Shown: positions 16,698 through 26,762, numbered from the stretch's first letter. The stretch: 64,000 bases of DNA from Clostridiales bacterium (GCA_017551865.1 JAFZKB010000023.1:1-64000), one strand, 5' to 3'. Numbers and translations: made by a program. Notes: generated by a model from the sequence alone, not told the origin.

Positions 16698-19004
16698 ATG
16701 TACAGGAAACTGATCTCAGCGGGCCTTAGTATTTCTATACTTTTCGGGACCATAGCTTTCACAGGATGCAAGAAGAAAACAAAGAAAAAAGGATTCGAAG
16801 GAGTCAGGACAATATCCGCGGATTCTACCTGGTTTGATGCGAAAACGATCGAAATCGATGATGTCGCCAAAGATAAGAAGGCCACGTATTGCGAAAGCAG
16901 TATTATCGGTACTTATCATGGCGGTCTTGTAGTAAGAATGTACGGCTATGCATCGCCGGATAACAAGGAGTTTAATGAACTCTGCTATTTTGACCCGGAT
17001 GGAAAACTGATCAATACAATTGATCTTCTTTCTGCTGTTTCCACTGACAATTCTTCATACGTCACCAGCATTATAGGTGATGATCGTGTTTATCTGTACA
17101 GGGAAGATTGTGATGTCTCTGGCGTGCAGTCATACTATCTGACAACAGTTGATCTGGAGACGGGCGTTATCGGTGAATTTGAAAAACTGCCATATACCTC
17201 GAAAGATATTCCGAACTACTGTGACAATATTTGGGTCAACGGCGAATATCTTGTATCGTCGTTCAAAGATATTGGCTCAAATAGACGGATCTTTGCGATC
17301 TATAAAAATGGTCAAAGCAAGATCGCTGATCTGACTTCTGCTCTTCCTTCCGAAGAGATCACAATGATCACCGGATGTATAACCATCTCGGAAAAGGAAA
17401 TCCTTCTCGTCTGTTCGTATAGTGACGTGAATTTTATTTCTTTAAATCTGGAGACCGGTAAGATTCAAAACAAAGATGAAGAGTATTCCTGGCTGAACAA
17501 GCTTACAAGTAAGGAAGACATATCCTCTTTTGACGGAAAATCATATATTACGGATCAAGGCGGCGTAAAGCGGATCAACATGGGGACCAAACAATTAGAA
17601 GACATCGTCTCCTTTGATAACTGCAATTTGAACAGAGCGGTAATGGATAAATTATCTCTTTACTCTGCACAAGAGGATACGTATATCTTTGCAGGCAGCA
17701 TCGCTGTTCCGGATTCAAGAAATGAATTTAACACCGGAAATAGTGCTTATACTCCTACGATCATCACTCTAAAGAAAGCCGATAAGAATCCGCATGCCGG
17801 AAAAGCGGTCATCACCGCAGCAGCAGTCGGAAATGCTGACGTGCCATATCCGATCTGTGAAGCCATCCGGTTATTCAACGATACGAATGACGATTACTAC
17901 GTTCAGCTTCAGTATAACTATGACATAATAAAGGGCATCGATTACAGCAAAGCACAAACTGAAGATGATACGGATAATATCTATTACAAAACCGCCGCAG
18001 ATCTCAATGATCTTCTGGCGATCAATATGCTTTCAGGCGCTGGTCCGGACATTATTCTGAATGCGGGAAGCGTCCGTCAGATCCAGACCGAAAAGCACCT
18101 TTTAGATCTGAGCAGTTATATGTCCGAAAAAAGCGGGATCCGCACCGAAGACTACTTTTCCAATGTATTCGATGCAGCAAAGAAGGATGGCAAACTTCTC
18201 TTTATGCCGGTGAGTTTTGAAGTAACTGGCTTGTCGGCAAATAAAGCCGATGTCCGCGACGGCCAGAAAGGCTTTACCTATGACGAGTATGTAAAGTATA
18301 TGGATGAAGTCTGTGGCTTTGATCCGATGTCGGATACCCGGCTGGGTGTGCTATGCACTTTATATTCGTGCATGAGCGATCCCTGCATCCATGGAACTCA
18401 AGTGAACTTTGACACTCCTTCTTTCCGAAGTCTTTGCGAATACGTGAAGAATAATCTTTCCGAAAAAAGCAGCCATGATTGGGATCACGACGGGAATGCG
18501 TCATATTCCGCTTTCAGCACCTTCCTTGCGCATAATACATATCTTTCGCCAAAGAAGACTCTTCTGGGATACCCATCTTCCGATGCCTGTGGTCCGGTTA
18601 TTTCCGTAGACACTTCTATCGGCATCTCAGCGATGGCCCCTTCTGCTGTAGCAGATGGCGCCTGGGAGTTTATCAGGTCCTGTCTGGGCGATGATGTTCA
18701 GACATTGATCGGAAGGGGATATACGAATCCGATGAATAAGAGCATATTTGATTCAACGGCAAAAGAAGTCCTGGAGCGTTATAACCGCTCAGAAGCATCT
18801 CTCGGAATCGCAATCGACGAGAGTGTGATCGCTTCATATAAAGACATTCTTCAGTCAGCATCGGTACTCGAAGGTCAAGATCCGGCTGTGCTGAATATAA
18901 TCCGAGAAGAGATCCCGGCATACTTTCAGGATCAGAAGAGCCTGGATGAGGTATTGGGAATAATAAACAACAGAGTATCCACGATCATTAAAGAAAGAGC
19001 GTAA
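16698..19004 (+). CDS. large lipoprotein: beta-rich N-terminal half plus solute-binding half (paralogue 2)
   Basis: 768 residues after AAGGAGG. The lipobox is AFTGC (Cys24) and is followed by KKKTKKK. The N-terminal half (about 45-355) carries propeller-like strands with paired motifs (YLTTVDLETGVIGEF, FISLNLETGKIQNKD). The boundary motif is KADKNPHAGKAVI. The C-terminal half fits the solute-binding fold: EAIRLFNDTNDDYYVQLQYN, LSGAGPDIILNAG, EDYFSNVFDAAKKDGKLLFMPVSFEV, a GAWEFIRSCL helix and a PAYFQDQKSLDEVLGIINNR tail. It follows the protease gene by 38 bases with no terminator, so it should be under the BlaI-like repressor. It may be the ligand-binding partner or the effector of that sensor (inference). 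Confidence 0.8.
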   Translation: MYRKLISAGLSISILFGTIAFTGCKKKTKKKGFEGVRTISADSTWFDAKTIEIDDVAKDKKATYCESSIIGTYHGGLVVRMYGYASPDNKEFNELCYFDPDGKLINTIDLLSAVSTDNSSYVTSIIGDDRVYLYREDCDVSGVQSYYLTTVDLETGVIGEFEKLPYTSKDIPNYCDNIWVNGEYLVSSFKDIGSNRRIFAIYKNGQSKIADLTSALPSEEITMITGCITISEKEILLVCSYSDVNFISLNLETGKIQNKDEEYSWLNKLTSKEDISSFDGKSYITDQGGVKRINMGTKQLEDIVSFDNCNLNRAVMDKLSLYSAQEDTYIFAGSIAVPDSRNEFNTGNSAYTPTIITLKKADKNPHAGKAVITAAAVGNADVPYPICEAIRLFNDTNDDYYVQLQYNYDIIKGIDYSKAQTEDDTDNIYYKTAADLNDLLAINMLSGAGPDIILNAGSVRQIQTEKHLLDLSSYMSEKSGIRTEDYFSNVFDAAKKDGKLLFMPVSFEVTGLSANKADVRDGQKGFTYDEYVKYMDEVCGFDPMSDTRLGVLCTLYSCMSDPCIHGTQVNFDTPSFRSLCEYVKNNLSEKSSHDWDHDGNASYSAFSTFLAHNTYLSPKKTLLGYPSSDACGPVISVDTSIGISAMAPSAVADGAWEFIRSCLGDDVQTLIGRGYTNPMNKSIFDSTAKEVLERYNRSEASLGIAIDESVIASYKDILQSASVLEGQDPAVLNIIREEIPAYFQDQKSLDEVLGIINNRVSTIIKERA

Positions 19005-19060
19005 CCGTAAACAATACGACTTTCAGGTAATAGATTTGGAAAACAGACAGAATTGGCCGT

Positions 19061-20002
19061 TCATACGTAGTCGAGTGTGATTACGCCTGGCTCATATTCT
19101 TCTTCGGGGTAGACACGGAAGATGACATGCGACGTTCCGTTGGATGCTGCGCCGACATAGTAAGTTCCTTTCAATTTGGGGAATAAATTAAACTCCTCCT
19201 CAGAGACATGTTTGGTAACTTCTTCTCCGTTTTTCATAAATCGGATGTAGCATGTTTCCGTTCGATCATAAGTCGATCCGGGAAAACTGCAGGTCTCTTT
19301 TCCCGTATATTCGATCTTATAAAGCCGGAAATCGGCCGACTTAGGAGAAATGTTCTTCGTGGAGAAATATATGCTGAGGAACCCGCCGGTCAAAAACAGG
19401 AGCATCGCTCCTACGACAAGCAGGTACTTGATATTTTCTGACTCCTCCTCGTCCAGCCGGCGTCGTCTGATTCGGATCTTTAAGACCATAAGAACCGTAA
19501 CTCCGACGATGACGATGAGGATATCAGAAACAACTGCTGTCAGGATGAGCGTATCGCGTTCGGGCTTGCCCCTGTTCCCGTAATACTGTTTATAATCTTC
19601 CTTGAGAACATTTTCGGTGATAATAGTCTTAGCCGCCGGATACTCGTGATCGATCTGCTCCAGAAGCGAATCCGGAACATCCGGATCTCCGTACTCTGAT
19701 TTGTATCCTTCATAAGGATTATCGGAAACGCGAAATGCTTTTACCAAACATACCGCAGTCACCGCAAGGCACAGAAATACAGTGATCAGAACAGTGATAC
19801 GGGTGATCTTTTCAGATCTTTTCGAAAGAATATCCTCGGCTTTAAGCATGTCTTTCAGGATTATCTTTTCCGCTTCTTTTTGTTCCTGATCTTCGTCGAT
19901 GACTGCTTCCGGATCGAAAAGCTTGCCGCACGATAAACAGACAAATGCATCGTTACCGGGTTCATCGACCGCTTCTCCACCACAAATCGGACATCTGTAC
20001 AT
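19061..20002 (-). CDS. zinc-ribbon membrane protein, function unknown
   Basis: 313 residues from the ATG at 20002, which has GGAGG five bases upstream. Residues 4-25 form a zinc ribbon with two CxxC knuckles (CPIC and CLSC), followed by an acidic helix. Transmembrane segments lie near 66-88, 153-177 and 196-213. The loop between the first two holds NPYEGYKSEYGDPDVP, and the C-terminal 100 residues are a beta-rich domain with EVTKHVSEEEFNLFPKLKG and VIFRVYPEEEYEPG. This plan resembles the zinc-ribbon anchored envelope proteins common in Firmicutes. No enzymatic motif is seen. Confidence 0.65.
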   Translation of the reverse strand: MYRCPICGGEAVDEPGNDAFVCLSCGKLFDPEAVIDEDQEQKEAEKIILKDMLKAEDILSKRSEKITRITVLITVFLCLAVTAVCLVKAFRVSDNPYEGYKSEYGDPDVPDSLLEQIDHEYPAAKTIITENVLKEDYKQYYGNRGKPERDTLILTAVVSDILIVIVGVTVLMVLKIRIRRRRLDEEESENIKYLLVVGAMLLFLTGGFLSIYFSTKNISPKSADFRLYKIEYTGKETCSFPGSTYDRTETCYIRFMKNGEEVTKHVSEEEFNLFPKLKGTYYVGAASNGTSHVIFRVYPEEEYEPGVITLDYV

Positions 20003-20030
20003 AGCCACCTCCATCTATATCATCAGGTGC

Positions 20031-20600
20031 TTATGCTCGTCGGTTCTTCCACTCTTCACGCAAAATGCTGTACCAGCTGGCATCGCAGATGCCCGTGTTA
20101 TTCTTATCCGATGCGCGGAGCGTGCCGTCGAACTTCATGCCGCAGTGCGTCATGACCTTTCCCGAATTCGGGTTTAGGGGATCGTGGTAGCTGTTGATGC
20201 AGTTGGCCTGAACTTCGGTAAAGAAGAAATCGATGAGGGCCTGAAGCGCCTCGGACATGATGCCCTGATGCCAGTATTTCCGGCTCAGACAGTAACCGAT
20301 CGTCACGAGATCGAGTTCGTCCTTGATGAGTCCATGGATCGTCCCGATCGGCTCATCTCCGTTTTCTTTCAGCGTGATCACCCAGTGATAGTAATCCGGT
20401 TTTTCATATTCTGGAAGCCACATTGAAAGCACATACTTGGAGACATCCACACTCGTATGTGTAGGCCAAGTCAGAAACTTCGTCACCTCCGGATCCGATG
20501 CCCAGTTGCGGAACATCGCTTCCGCATCATCCTCCCGAAACCGTCTTAAGATCAGCCTTTTAGTTTCCAATGTTTTTGTTCCGCAATGCTTCATAGCCAT
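20031..20600 (-). CDS. GNAT acetyltransferase, RimJ/RimL-like
   Basis: 189 residues. It opens with LETKRLILRRFREDDAEAMF, the signature start of RimJ/RimL-type acetyltransferases. The acetyl-CoA site follows with IGYCLSRKYWHQGIMSEALQALIDF, and the end has NPNSGKVMTHCGMKFDGTLR, in which the conserved Asn and strand beta 6 can be seen. The family modifies protein N-termini or small molecules including antibiotics; the substrate is not predictable. It sits 16 bases from the DUF6273 lipoprotein gene on the same strand and is likely co-transcribed with it. Confidence 0.88.
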   Translation of the reverse strand: MAMKHCGTKTLETKRLILRRFREDDAEAMFRNWASDPEVTKFLTWPTHTSVDVSKYVLSMWLPEYEKPDYYHWVITLKENGDEPIGTIHGLIKDELDLVTIGYCLSRKYWHQGIMSEALQALIDFFFTEVQANCINSYHDPLNPNSGKVMTHCGMKFDGTLRASDKNNTGICDASWYSILREEWKNRRA

Positions 20601-20616
20601 TCTTCCAGATCTCCAA

Positions 20617-22488
20617 TCATATCGTTACATTTACCTGAGTTCCGCGTTCAACGATCAGGAACGGATCTTTGCATGTGCGGAAGAAATTCAGGACAGCTTC
20701 CAGTTCTTTTCCATAATACTCGGAAGACATCTCCGTTCCAAATTCTCTGATAGCAACCTCTATAGTTTCGTTTCCATACGGGAATACCACCAGATAGAAA
20801 GGCTTAACGGCCTCGCTATAGGAGTACGATTCATCGATCCTGTAAAGCTTTGCTCCGCTTGCACATGTTTCAAGTTCATTTACGGAATAGTAGAACACAA
20901 TTCCGTCTCCCACATCATATCCGCTCGCTCCACGCTCCATATAGAAGTCCAGATTCATCAGAACCACGTTGCTCATGTAATATGAGACACACGGATCCGA
21001 AGTAGTATCCGATTTTTCTTTAGACAGATATAGAGTCGTGAATCCATCGGAATACGTCATATAGGGAGGATACTTGATATAAATATCCTTGTCCGCAGTA
21101 ATAGGCGTCTCGGTCAGATATTCTCTTTCGGAAATCTCTATTGATTCCGGCGGCACTTCCGCTGCATCAAAATCTACCCAGATGGCCGGTCGGACACCGT
21201 ATTTGTCATTACTATATGCATTTGCGGAACTAGGTCCTGAAGAATACCCGCTTAGACATGACGCCTCATTTGCGGAAGTTCCCGGAGAACGCAGCCACCA
21301 GATGATCCTGTTTTCGCCTTCCGTACTGAAAGTTCCCACACTCAGCATCGACAGCAAAGGTGAAGGATTCAGTTTCTCGCTTATATCATACTTCTCAAAG
21401 ACTTCTTCGCTGCTTAGCAGGAATACCTTATCTTCTGTATCATTTCCGCCCGGAGTTCCTGTTTCTTCATTATCCTTATTCACGACGGTCGTCGTCACGA
21501 TCTTCGCCTTTTCGCTGGCGTTAAAAGCTTTTTCATAAAACTCTCCATTCAGCCACTCACGTAAAGAGCAGGTCTCCCATGTAGTCGGACCTTCTTTATC
21601 GTTATACGGCATGGGCTCCATAACATTGCGGGCGAGAAGAAGCACTTTCCCGTCCTGTCTGTCGATCACGTCCCACACCAGATCTTCCCCACGATAGAAG
21701 CCGAACTCTCTGGGATCCCACTTTTCTCTTTCATTAGCAAATTTACTATAGTCCGTTCTCTTTTCTCCGGTAAACGGAGTATGAACGATCTCCTTACTTT
21801 CTACGACTACCGGAGTTTGAAGCTGAACCGTAATGACCGGACGGATACCATAAAATGTATAATCCATCGTGGTATTACTGATCGCTACCGGAGCAACAAT
21901 AGTATCCCCGCCTGACCAGATCATTCCGTCCTCGCGCACATATGCAACATCCTCACTGTAATGCCCAGGTGTGCGAAGGAGCCAGTAGACTGTATCACGG
22001 CTTCCGATATCACCTTTTTTCTTAAACGCGGAGGATGCTTTTGCTTTTCTGTCGCTGTCACTATTGAAATACTGATTCGCTTCATCGAGGCTCAGAAGAT
22101 ATACGTTATCCATCGTCTTTTCGCCGCCGGGCGTTCCGTAATCCGAGTTTTCATAATTCTCGAGTTCCGTCGTCACGATCTGAGATTTCTCCGTCGCACT
22201 GAAAGCCTGATCATAAAACTCTGTGTTCAGCATTTCCCTTGCTACGCTATCTTCCCATGTGACGGGTTCATTCTCATCACTATACGTGTAAGCGTCCAGG
22301 ACATACTTGGATATAAGGGTATTATATTCACCGGAATCCGTCTTTTTATAATTCAGAACGATCCACTCTATTTCTTCACCATTGTAGTTGCCGAATTTCA
22401 CGGTATTTTCCTTCTTTTTGGAACATCCGGTGAAAACCAGTGAACAAAGAATAGCCGACACCAATCCTAAAGAGATAATTCTTTTCAT
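20617..22488 (-). CDS. lipoprotein with two DUF6273 domains
   Basis: 623 residues from the ATG at 22488, with GGAGGG upstream. The lipobox is VFTGC (Cys22). Two tandem copies of a domain I recognise as DUF6273 follow. Each has VKFGNYNGEEIEWIVL/EDLVWDVIDRQDGKVLLLA, TWEDSVAREMLNTEFYDQAF/TWETCSLREWLNGEFYEKAF, TPGG, WLLRTPG/WWLRSPG and GIRPVI/GVRPAIWV. The fold belongs to the FGE/C-type-lectin-like surface domains (from memory). A C-terminal domain of about 160 residues, with YPPYMTYSDGFTTLYLSKE, is not recognised. Probable role: surface binding. Related domains occur in the genes at 25700 and 45693. Confidence 0.8.
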   Translation of the reverse strand: MKRIISLGLVSAILCSLVFTGCSKKKENTVKFGNYNGEEIEWIVLNYKKTDSGEYNTLISKYVLDAYTYSDENEPVTWEDSVAREMLNTEFYDQAFSATEKSQIVTTELENYENSDYGTPGGEKTMDNVYLLSLDEANQYFNSDSDRKAKASSAFKKKGDIGSRDTVYWLLRTPGHYSEDVAYVREDGMIWSGGDTIVAPVAISNTTMDYTFYGIRPVITVQLQTPVVVESKEIVHTPFTGEKRTDYSKFANEREKWDPREFGFYRGEDLVWDVIDRQDGKVLLLARNVMEPMPYNDKEGPTTWETCSLREWLNGEFYEKAFNASEKAKIVTTTVVNKDNEETGTPGGNDTEDKVFLLSSEEVFEKYDISEKLNPSPLLSMLSVGTFSTEGENRIIWWLRSPGTSANEASCLSGYSSGPSSANAYSNDKYGVRPAIWVDFDAAEVPPESIEISEREYLTETPITADKDIYIKYPPYMTYSDGFTTLYLSKEKSDTTSDPCVSYYMSNVVLMNLDFYMERGASGYDVGDGIVFYYSVNELETCASGAKLYRIDESYSYSEAVKPFYLVVFPYGNETIEVAIREFGTEMSSEYYGKELEAVLNFFRTCKDPFLIVERGTQVNVTI

Positions 22489-22631
22489 GAGATTACCCTC
22501 CCTAAAACCAACCTCTACCATATTGATTCTACATTATCACGCGATCTTTTTCTCTGCAACAAAGCAAACCGCGAAATAAGGAGTGGTAATACCCCCGGAC
22601 ACGATCAGTTCCGAAAGGCAAACGGGCTCCA

Positions 22632-25502
22632 TCAGGAATATGCTTCTGCTGCTTTGTGATACAAATAGAGCGCTTTTTCAAGACTCAGAAGTGTATCATC
22701 AGAATAATAGCAGAGAGCATTGTATATGTGGTTCAGAACGCTATATCTGATCATGCCCTCTTTACCTCCGCAGGAGATCTTCAATTCGAAGATCTCGTCG
22801 AAGTCAGAGGCGGAGATCCCGCAGATCCGTACTACCTGATAACCGTCTTCTTTCGCGGTTTCCAGCTTATTTCCGCGATTGCAGGAGAAGGTCAGTGTCG
22901 AACTGCTTTTGAAGTATAGGGACAGCGTTGTCTCCGATTTAAGAGAGATGTTCGATCCTGCAAAGGTCACGCCCGAAAGCTGATCAAGGACGACCTCGGA
23001 AGCCGGTGCCGCCTCTCTCACTTCCTTAGAGGTAACGGCAGAAACAACATCGGTATTCAGATAGGACCGATCGATCAGAGATTGATTTATACCAAAGTAG
23101 GTCTGCGCCCATGTGCAGTAGCAAAGCAGTGCTTTTACCAGAGGCGCCGCCTTCTTATACTCGGCATTATCGTTCGTATGGGAAAGCAGATAATTGGCGT
23201 AAGTTTTCACGGAATAGGAATACTTCTTGCCGGATTTGCTGCCATCGACCATCCGGACCCCGATATTTGAGGCGTAATCCTTTGCCGATACCTGACACTT
23301 AAATACATAGTAGGTCTTCTTCCCTTCGGTCACGGTCTGCGCGACGGTTCGGTTCTCACCTTTTTTCGCCTTTACATAGACCTTCCGGGTCTCCGTCTTA
23401 CTACCGGAAGGAACGGTAAACTCTAAATACGCATCTTCCGAAAGGACTGCTGAAGAAAGATCCATATAGAAGTTCACGCCGATATCACCGGAAAGACTCA
23501 GTTTGCAGCCGTGGAGGTGATCCCCCAGGTCTAAGGTGCTGTCCCCTTTGGACCATTCGGAAAGAGTTTTCACAGTAGGGGCCCAGGATGGGGTCGTTTC
23601 CCCGTTTTTCAACGGGATACAGGCCACGGAGATCGTGGTGTCTTTCGTATTTGTCAGATGAATCGCAAGTTTTCTGTAATCACTGTTATCCGTCGCATTC
23701 GGCACACTCATGGATGTTGGAAGCGGTTCTGCCTTCATCGCCGTAAAGCGGCCGCTTCCGCTTAAAAGTTTCACCCACAATCTGTCGGAGCCGACGGTGA
23801 CGATCGCGCTTTTGCCGTCGGACGCAACTTTGATCTGTCCCGACGTGTGCGCGAACCAGTATATTTCACCCGCTTTATTCAGAGAAATCTCATCCTGGAT
23901 GATCACGCAGTTTTTATCCTTTATCAGTTTGAGGCCGCGGACGACGCGCTTGACCCCGCTCGGCTTATACGCATCCGTTAAGTCAGTAATGGCATACGCT
24001 TCATTTCCGCTTTTGAACTCGGTTATGAGGCAGTTTGCCCCTTCTGCCTGGTCAATATCCTCCGTTGGGTTGATGACAAGTGTATTGTGACCCTCCGCTT
24101 TGATGCGATATGAATACTGACGATTCTTAAGCTCATAGTCCTCATTTCCCAGATCCGTGAAAAAGCGCGAGCCGCCCGATTCAATATAGAACGAGCCCAG
24201 ATCATAGTGCCCGTGATACTTATAGCAGTTTTCTCCGGCATGAAGCGCCGTCACCAGGCCGCTTTCCTCCCATGAAGTCCTAAAGCTGGCATTAGACGAT
24301 CCAACCGAACCCCAATCGGTTTTACTCTGGGGTAACGAAGCGGGTTGCTGACTCTCGTCGATCCAGAGCACATCCAGATAACTGTAGTCGGACGTTTTCC
24401 ACTTTTTCTTAAGGCGAACTTCGGTCAATTCCGGCAGATTGAAATGTCCGCCGACCCACAGGAAAACAGCCCAGCCGGTATCGCGGCTTTCACGGTCATC
24501 GCCGAAACTGAATGATTTCGGGGAATTGGAGCTCATATAGCGTACAAAGTCAGCGGATCTGGGAATACCATCATAATCCGCCAGGCCATAGTCTGTTCCT
24601 GTTGCACTGATCAGCGCAGAGGATTGAAGTCCGAGATAATATGTGGCGTAATCCCAGTATCCAAGGCCCTCCATATATGTTCCATCCTGGGCACTATAGG
24701 CGCGGCGGACAAAGGAATAGGCTCTCTTGTAACCATAGGTAAGCACTTGGGCGGCAACGTCTCTGGCGTTTTTTTCATCTCCGATGGCAAGTGCGGCCAG
24801 ATTTGTACCACCGGTACATACAAGCTGCCAGTTATCTCCCTCGAGATCCTGATACCATTTATAAGTGCGCTGACGGTCACTTGGCGAATCCTTATAATCC
24901 TCCAAAACCTGATTCAGTCCTTTTTTGATCAGGTTTCCCCGGATAAAATCCCTCTGTTCCTGAGACAGCCAGCTATAGATCCAGTCATAACCGTACGCAA
25001 TGCCTGTACACATTTCCGCAGTATCCAGAAAATGTTTCGGACTCCAGTCCGGGAAATTGCATGCTGCTTTCATTTCTTCGTAGCAGCGCTGGGCATATTT
25101 ATTTTCGCCGTAAATATTGTATGCCAGAGCCAATGTGGCGATGTGGCGCTGTATTCTTTTGGACGTTTCGAGAAGGTGCTTATCGCCATAGGCGTCATAC
25201 GTCGAAACAGTAGTCTCGTTAATGATCCTGTTCGCTTCCAGACGAAGTTCTTCGAGAAGTTTTGCCGTCACCGAACCATCTTTTAAATGTGATTTCAGAT
25301 CCTTAAACTTCTGATCTGTCATGATGATCCTCGGATGTGCATTCAACCCGTTCTTTTCGATCATATCGCTGATGACCTTTTCACCATCGACAAAACTGCC
25401 GTACTCTTCCGTCTGTGCTTTCTCCTGTGCGAACACCTGAACCGGCATCATACCGATCAACAGTGCAAGCACAAGCAGAACACTTAACAAGTGTTTTTTC
25501 AT
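22632..25502 (-). CDS. secreted heparinase II/III-like polysaccharide lyase
   Basis: About 956 residues with a signal peptide ending VQVFAQ. Residues 55-390 match the alpha/alpha-toroid of heparinase II/III and alginate-lyase-like proteins (HPRIIMTDQKFKDLK, TAEMCTGIAYGYDWIY, GDNWQLVCTGGTNLAALA, YMEGLGYWDYATYYLG). Residues 400-640 match the beta-sandwich domain with conserved YKYHGHYDLGSFYIESGG, FFTDLGNEDY and EGHNTLVINP; the histidines are probably at the active site. The last 270 residues are the module shared with the protein at 12131 (LSGDIGVNFYMDL, LVKALLCYCTWAQTYFGIN). The substrate is probably an acidic or sulfated polysaccharide (inference). The start at ATG 25502 follows AGAGG. Confidence 0.8.
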   Translation of the reverse strand: MKKHLLSVLLVLALLIGMMPVQVFAQEKAQTEEYGSFVDGEKVISDMIEKNGLNAHPRIIMTDQKFKDLKSHLKDGSVTAKLLEELRLEANRIINETTVSTYDAYGDKHLLETSKRIQRHIATLALAYNIYGENKYAQRCYEEMKAACNFPDWSPKHFLDTAEMCTGIAYGYDWIYSWLSQEQRDFIRGNLIKKGLNQVLEDYKDSPSDRQRTYKWYQDLEGDNWQLVCTGGTNLAALAIGDEKNARDVAAQVLTYGYKRAYSFVRRAYSAQDGTYMEGLGYWDYATYYLGLQSSALISATGTDYGLADYDGIPRSADFVRYMSSNSPKSFSFGDDRESRDTGWAVFLWVGGHFNLPELTEVRLKKKWKTSDYSYLDVLWIDESQQPASLPQSKTDWGSVGSSNASFRTSWEESGLVTALHAGENCYKYHGHYDLGSFYIESGGSRFFTDLGNEDYELKNRQYSYRIKAEGHNTLVINPTEDIDQAEGANCLITEFKSGNEAYAITDLTDAYKPSGVKRVVRGLKLIKDKNCVIIQDEISLNKAGEIYWFAHTSGQIKVASDGKSAIVTVGSDRLWVKLLSGSGRFTAMKAEPLPTSMSVPNATDNSDYRKLAIHLTNTKDTTISVACIPLKNGETTPSWAPTVKTLSEWSKGDSTLDLGDHLHGCKLSLSGDIGVNFYMDLSSAVLSEDAYLEFTVPSGSKTETRKVYVKAKKGENRTVAQTVTEGKKTYYVFKCQVSAKDYASNIGVRMVDGSKSGKKYSYSVKTYANYLLSHTNDNAEYKKAAPLVKALLCYCTWAQTYFGINQSLIDRSYLNTDVVSAVTSKEVREAAPASEVVLDQLSGVTFAGSNISLKSETTLSLYFKSSSTLTFSCNRGNKLETAKEDGYQVVRICGISASDFDEIFELKISCGGKEGMIRYSVLNHIYNALCYYSDDTLLSLEKALYLYHKAAEAYS

Positions 25503-25699
25503 GTGTAACCTCTTTCCCAATCCGTGAAGTTCCATCGGACCTCGCTGGTCTATTATATTTAATTTTCGTGACATTCACAACGTTAAGGCCGTCTAAGTCG
25601 CTTTTTCATTTAAGGATTCTTTAATAATTCTCCATTATAATATGCCGGTAAGTAATTCATCAGGGAATCATCACCCTGATATAAAACGAGGAGAAGAAA

Positions 25700-26689
25700 A
25701 TGAAAAGGACAAAATTAGTATCTGTTTTGGGGATCTGCACCGCTGTTTCCATGATCATGGCATCCTGTTCCTCCGGGAAAAAGGAAAAGGAAACCACGAA
25801 GGAATCAAAATCTACCGAGTCAACCGTAGAAGCAACTGCAGGATCCGAAACAAAAGAAACGGAGCCGGAAGGATCCGAGTCAGAACCGACAGAATCGACG
25901 GTCAGTGCTTCATCCGACGAGAACACTTCCGGCAGCACGGAGGATACGACCTCGGCGCAGCCCTCTGAGACGACACCGATCTCCCTTCCCGGATTAACGG
26001 CCAAGGATGTGATCAAATTCGGTTCTTTTGAACAGGACAACGACACATCGAACGGCGCGGAAGATATCGAGTGGATCGTCCTGACGGTAGAAGACGGACG
26101 TGCACTGCTTCTTTCCAAGTACATTCTCGAAGGCATGCATTACGACAGTGACTCGGATGCTTCCTGGGAAGATAGCGAAGTCAGAGCGTGGCTGAACGGT
26201 GATTTTTTCGAAGCGGCATTTAATGACAGCGAGCGCGCTTCCGTTTGCCAGGTCGAGCTGGAAACAGATGAGCCGGCATATGGCCGTCATCTCACTACAA
26301 AGGACAACGTCTTCCTGCTGGAGAATGCGGATCTCGGAAAGTATTTCGAGATGATCTACTGGGATGAAACTTACCAGCTCGCTGAAAACTGCTTCGAGGT
26401 GATGACTCCTGCAACACCGTATGCGGAAGCACATGGCGCATTCAATATCACGATGAATAAGAAGAGTGCCAAAAAAACGGTCACGGAATATCCGGAAGTG
26501 AATGGTAAGGTTACATGCGCATGGTGGCTCCGTACGTCCGGCAATTTCGTCAGCATCTCGGGATCGACCATCTCTAACGTCGTATGGGAGCCGGGTGATG
26601 TACTGAAACCATACCATTGCCGCTGCGAAATGGAGGATAAGGGCGTCCGCCCCGCGATCTGGATCGCTGTAGATACTTCAGCCAGCTAA
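25700..26689 (+). CDS. lipoprotein with one DUF6273 domain
   Basis: 329 residues after GAGGAG. The lipobox is MASC (Cys23), followed by a Thr/Ser/Glu-rich linker to about residue 95 and one DUF6273 domain: VIKFGSFEQDN, IEWIVLTVEDGRALLLSKYI, DASWEDSEVRAWLNGDFFEAAF, CAWWLRTSGNF and DKGVRPAIWI. Like its relatives at 20617 and 45693, it is a surface-anchored protein with one lectin-like or FGE-like head. It is divergent from the heparinase-like gene and ends at a strong terminator. Confidence 0.85.
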   Translation: MKRTKLVSVLGICTAVSMIMASCSSGKKEKETTKESKSTESTVEATAGSETKETEPEGSESEPTESTVSASSDENTSGSTEDTTSAQPSETTPISLPGLTAKDVIKFGSFEQDNDTSNGAEDIEWIVLTVEDGRALLLSKYILEGMHYDSDSDASWEDSEVRAWLNGDFFEAAFNDSERASVCQVELETDEPAYGRHLTTKDNVFLLENADLGKYFEMIYWDETYQLAENCFEVMTPATPYAEAHGAFNITMNKKSAKKTVTEYPEVNGKVTCAWWLRTSGNFVSISGSTISNVVWEPGDVLKPYHCRCEMEDKGVRPAIWIAVDTSAS

Positions 26690-26719
26690 AAAGGACACCA
26701 GTAGAAAGCTAAAAACAAA

Positions 26720-26762
26720 ATACCCCGAAAGTTCCGCCTGGGACTTCCGGGGTATTCTTTTT
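26720..26762. terminator. bidirectional rho-independent terminator
   Basis: ATACCCCGAAAGTTCC pairs with GGGACTTCCGGGGTAT over a CGCCT tip. T-rich sequence follows on the plus strand (TTCTTTTTT) and TTTTGTTTTTA on the minus strand. It lies between the ends of the DUF6273 gene and rtcB. Confidence 0.9.
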
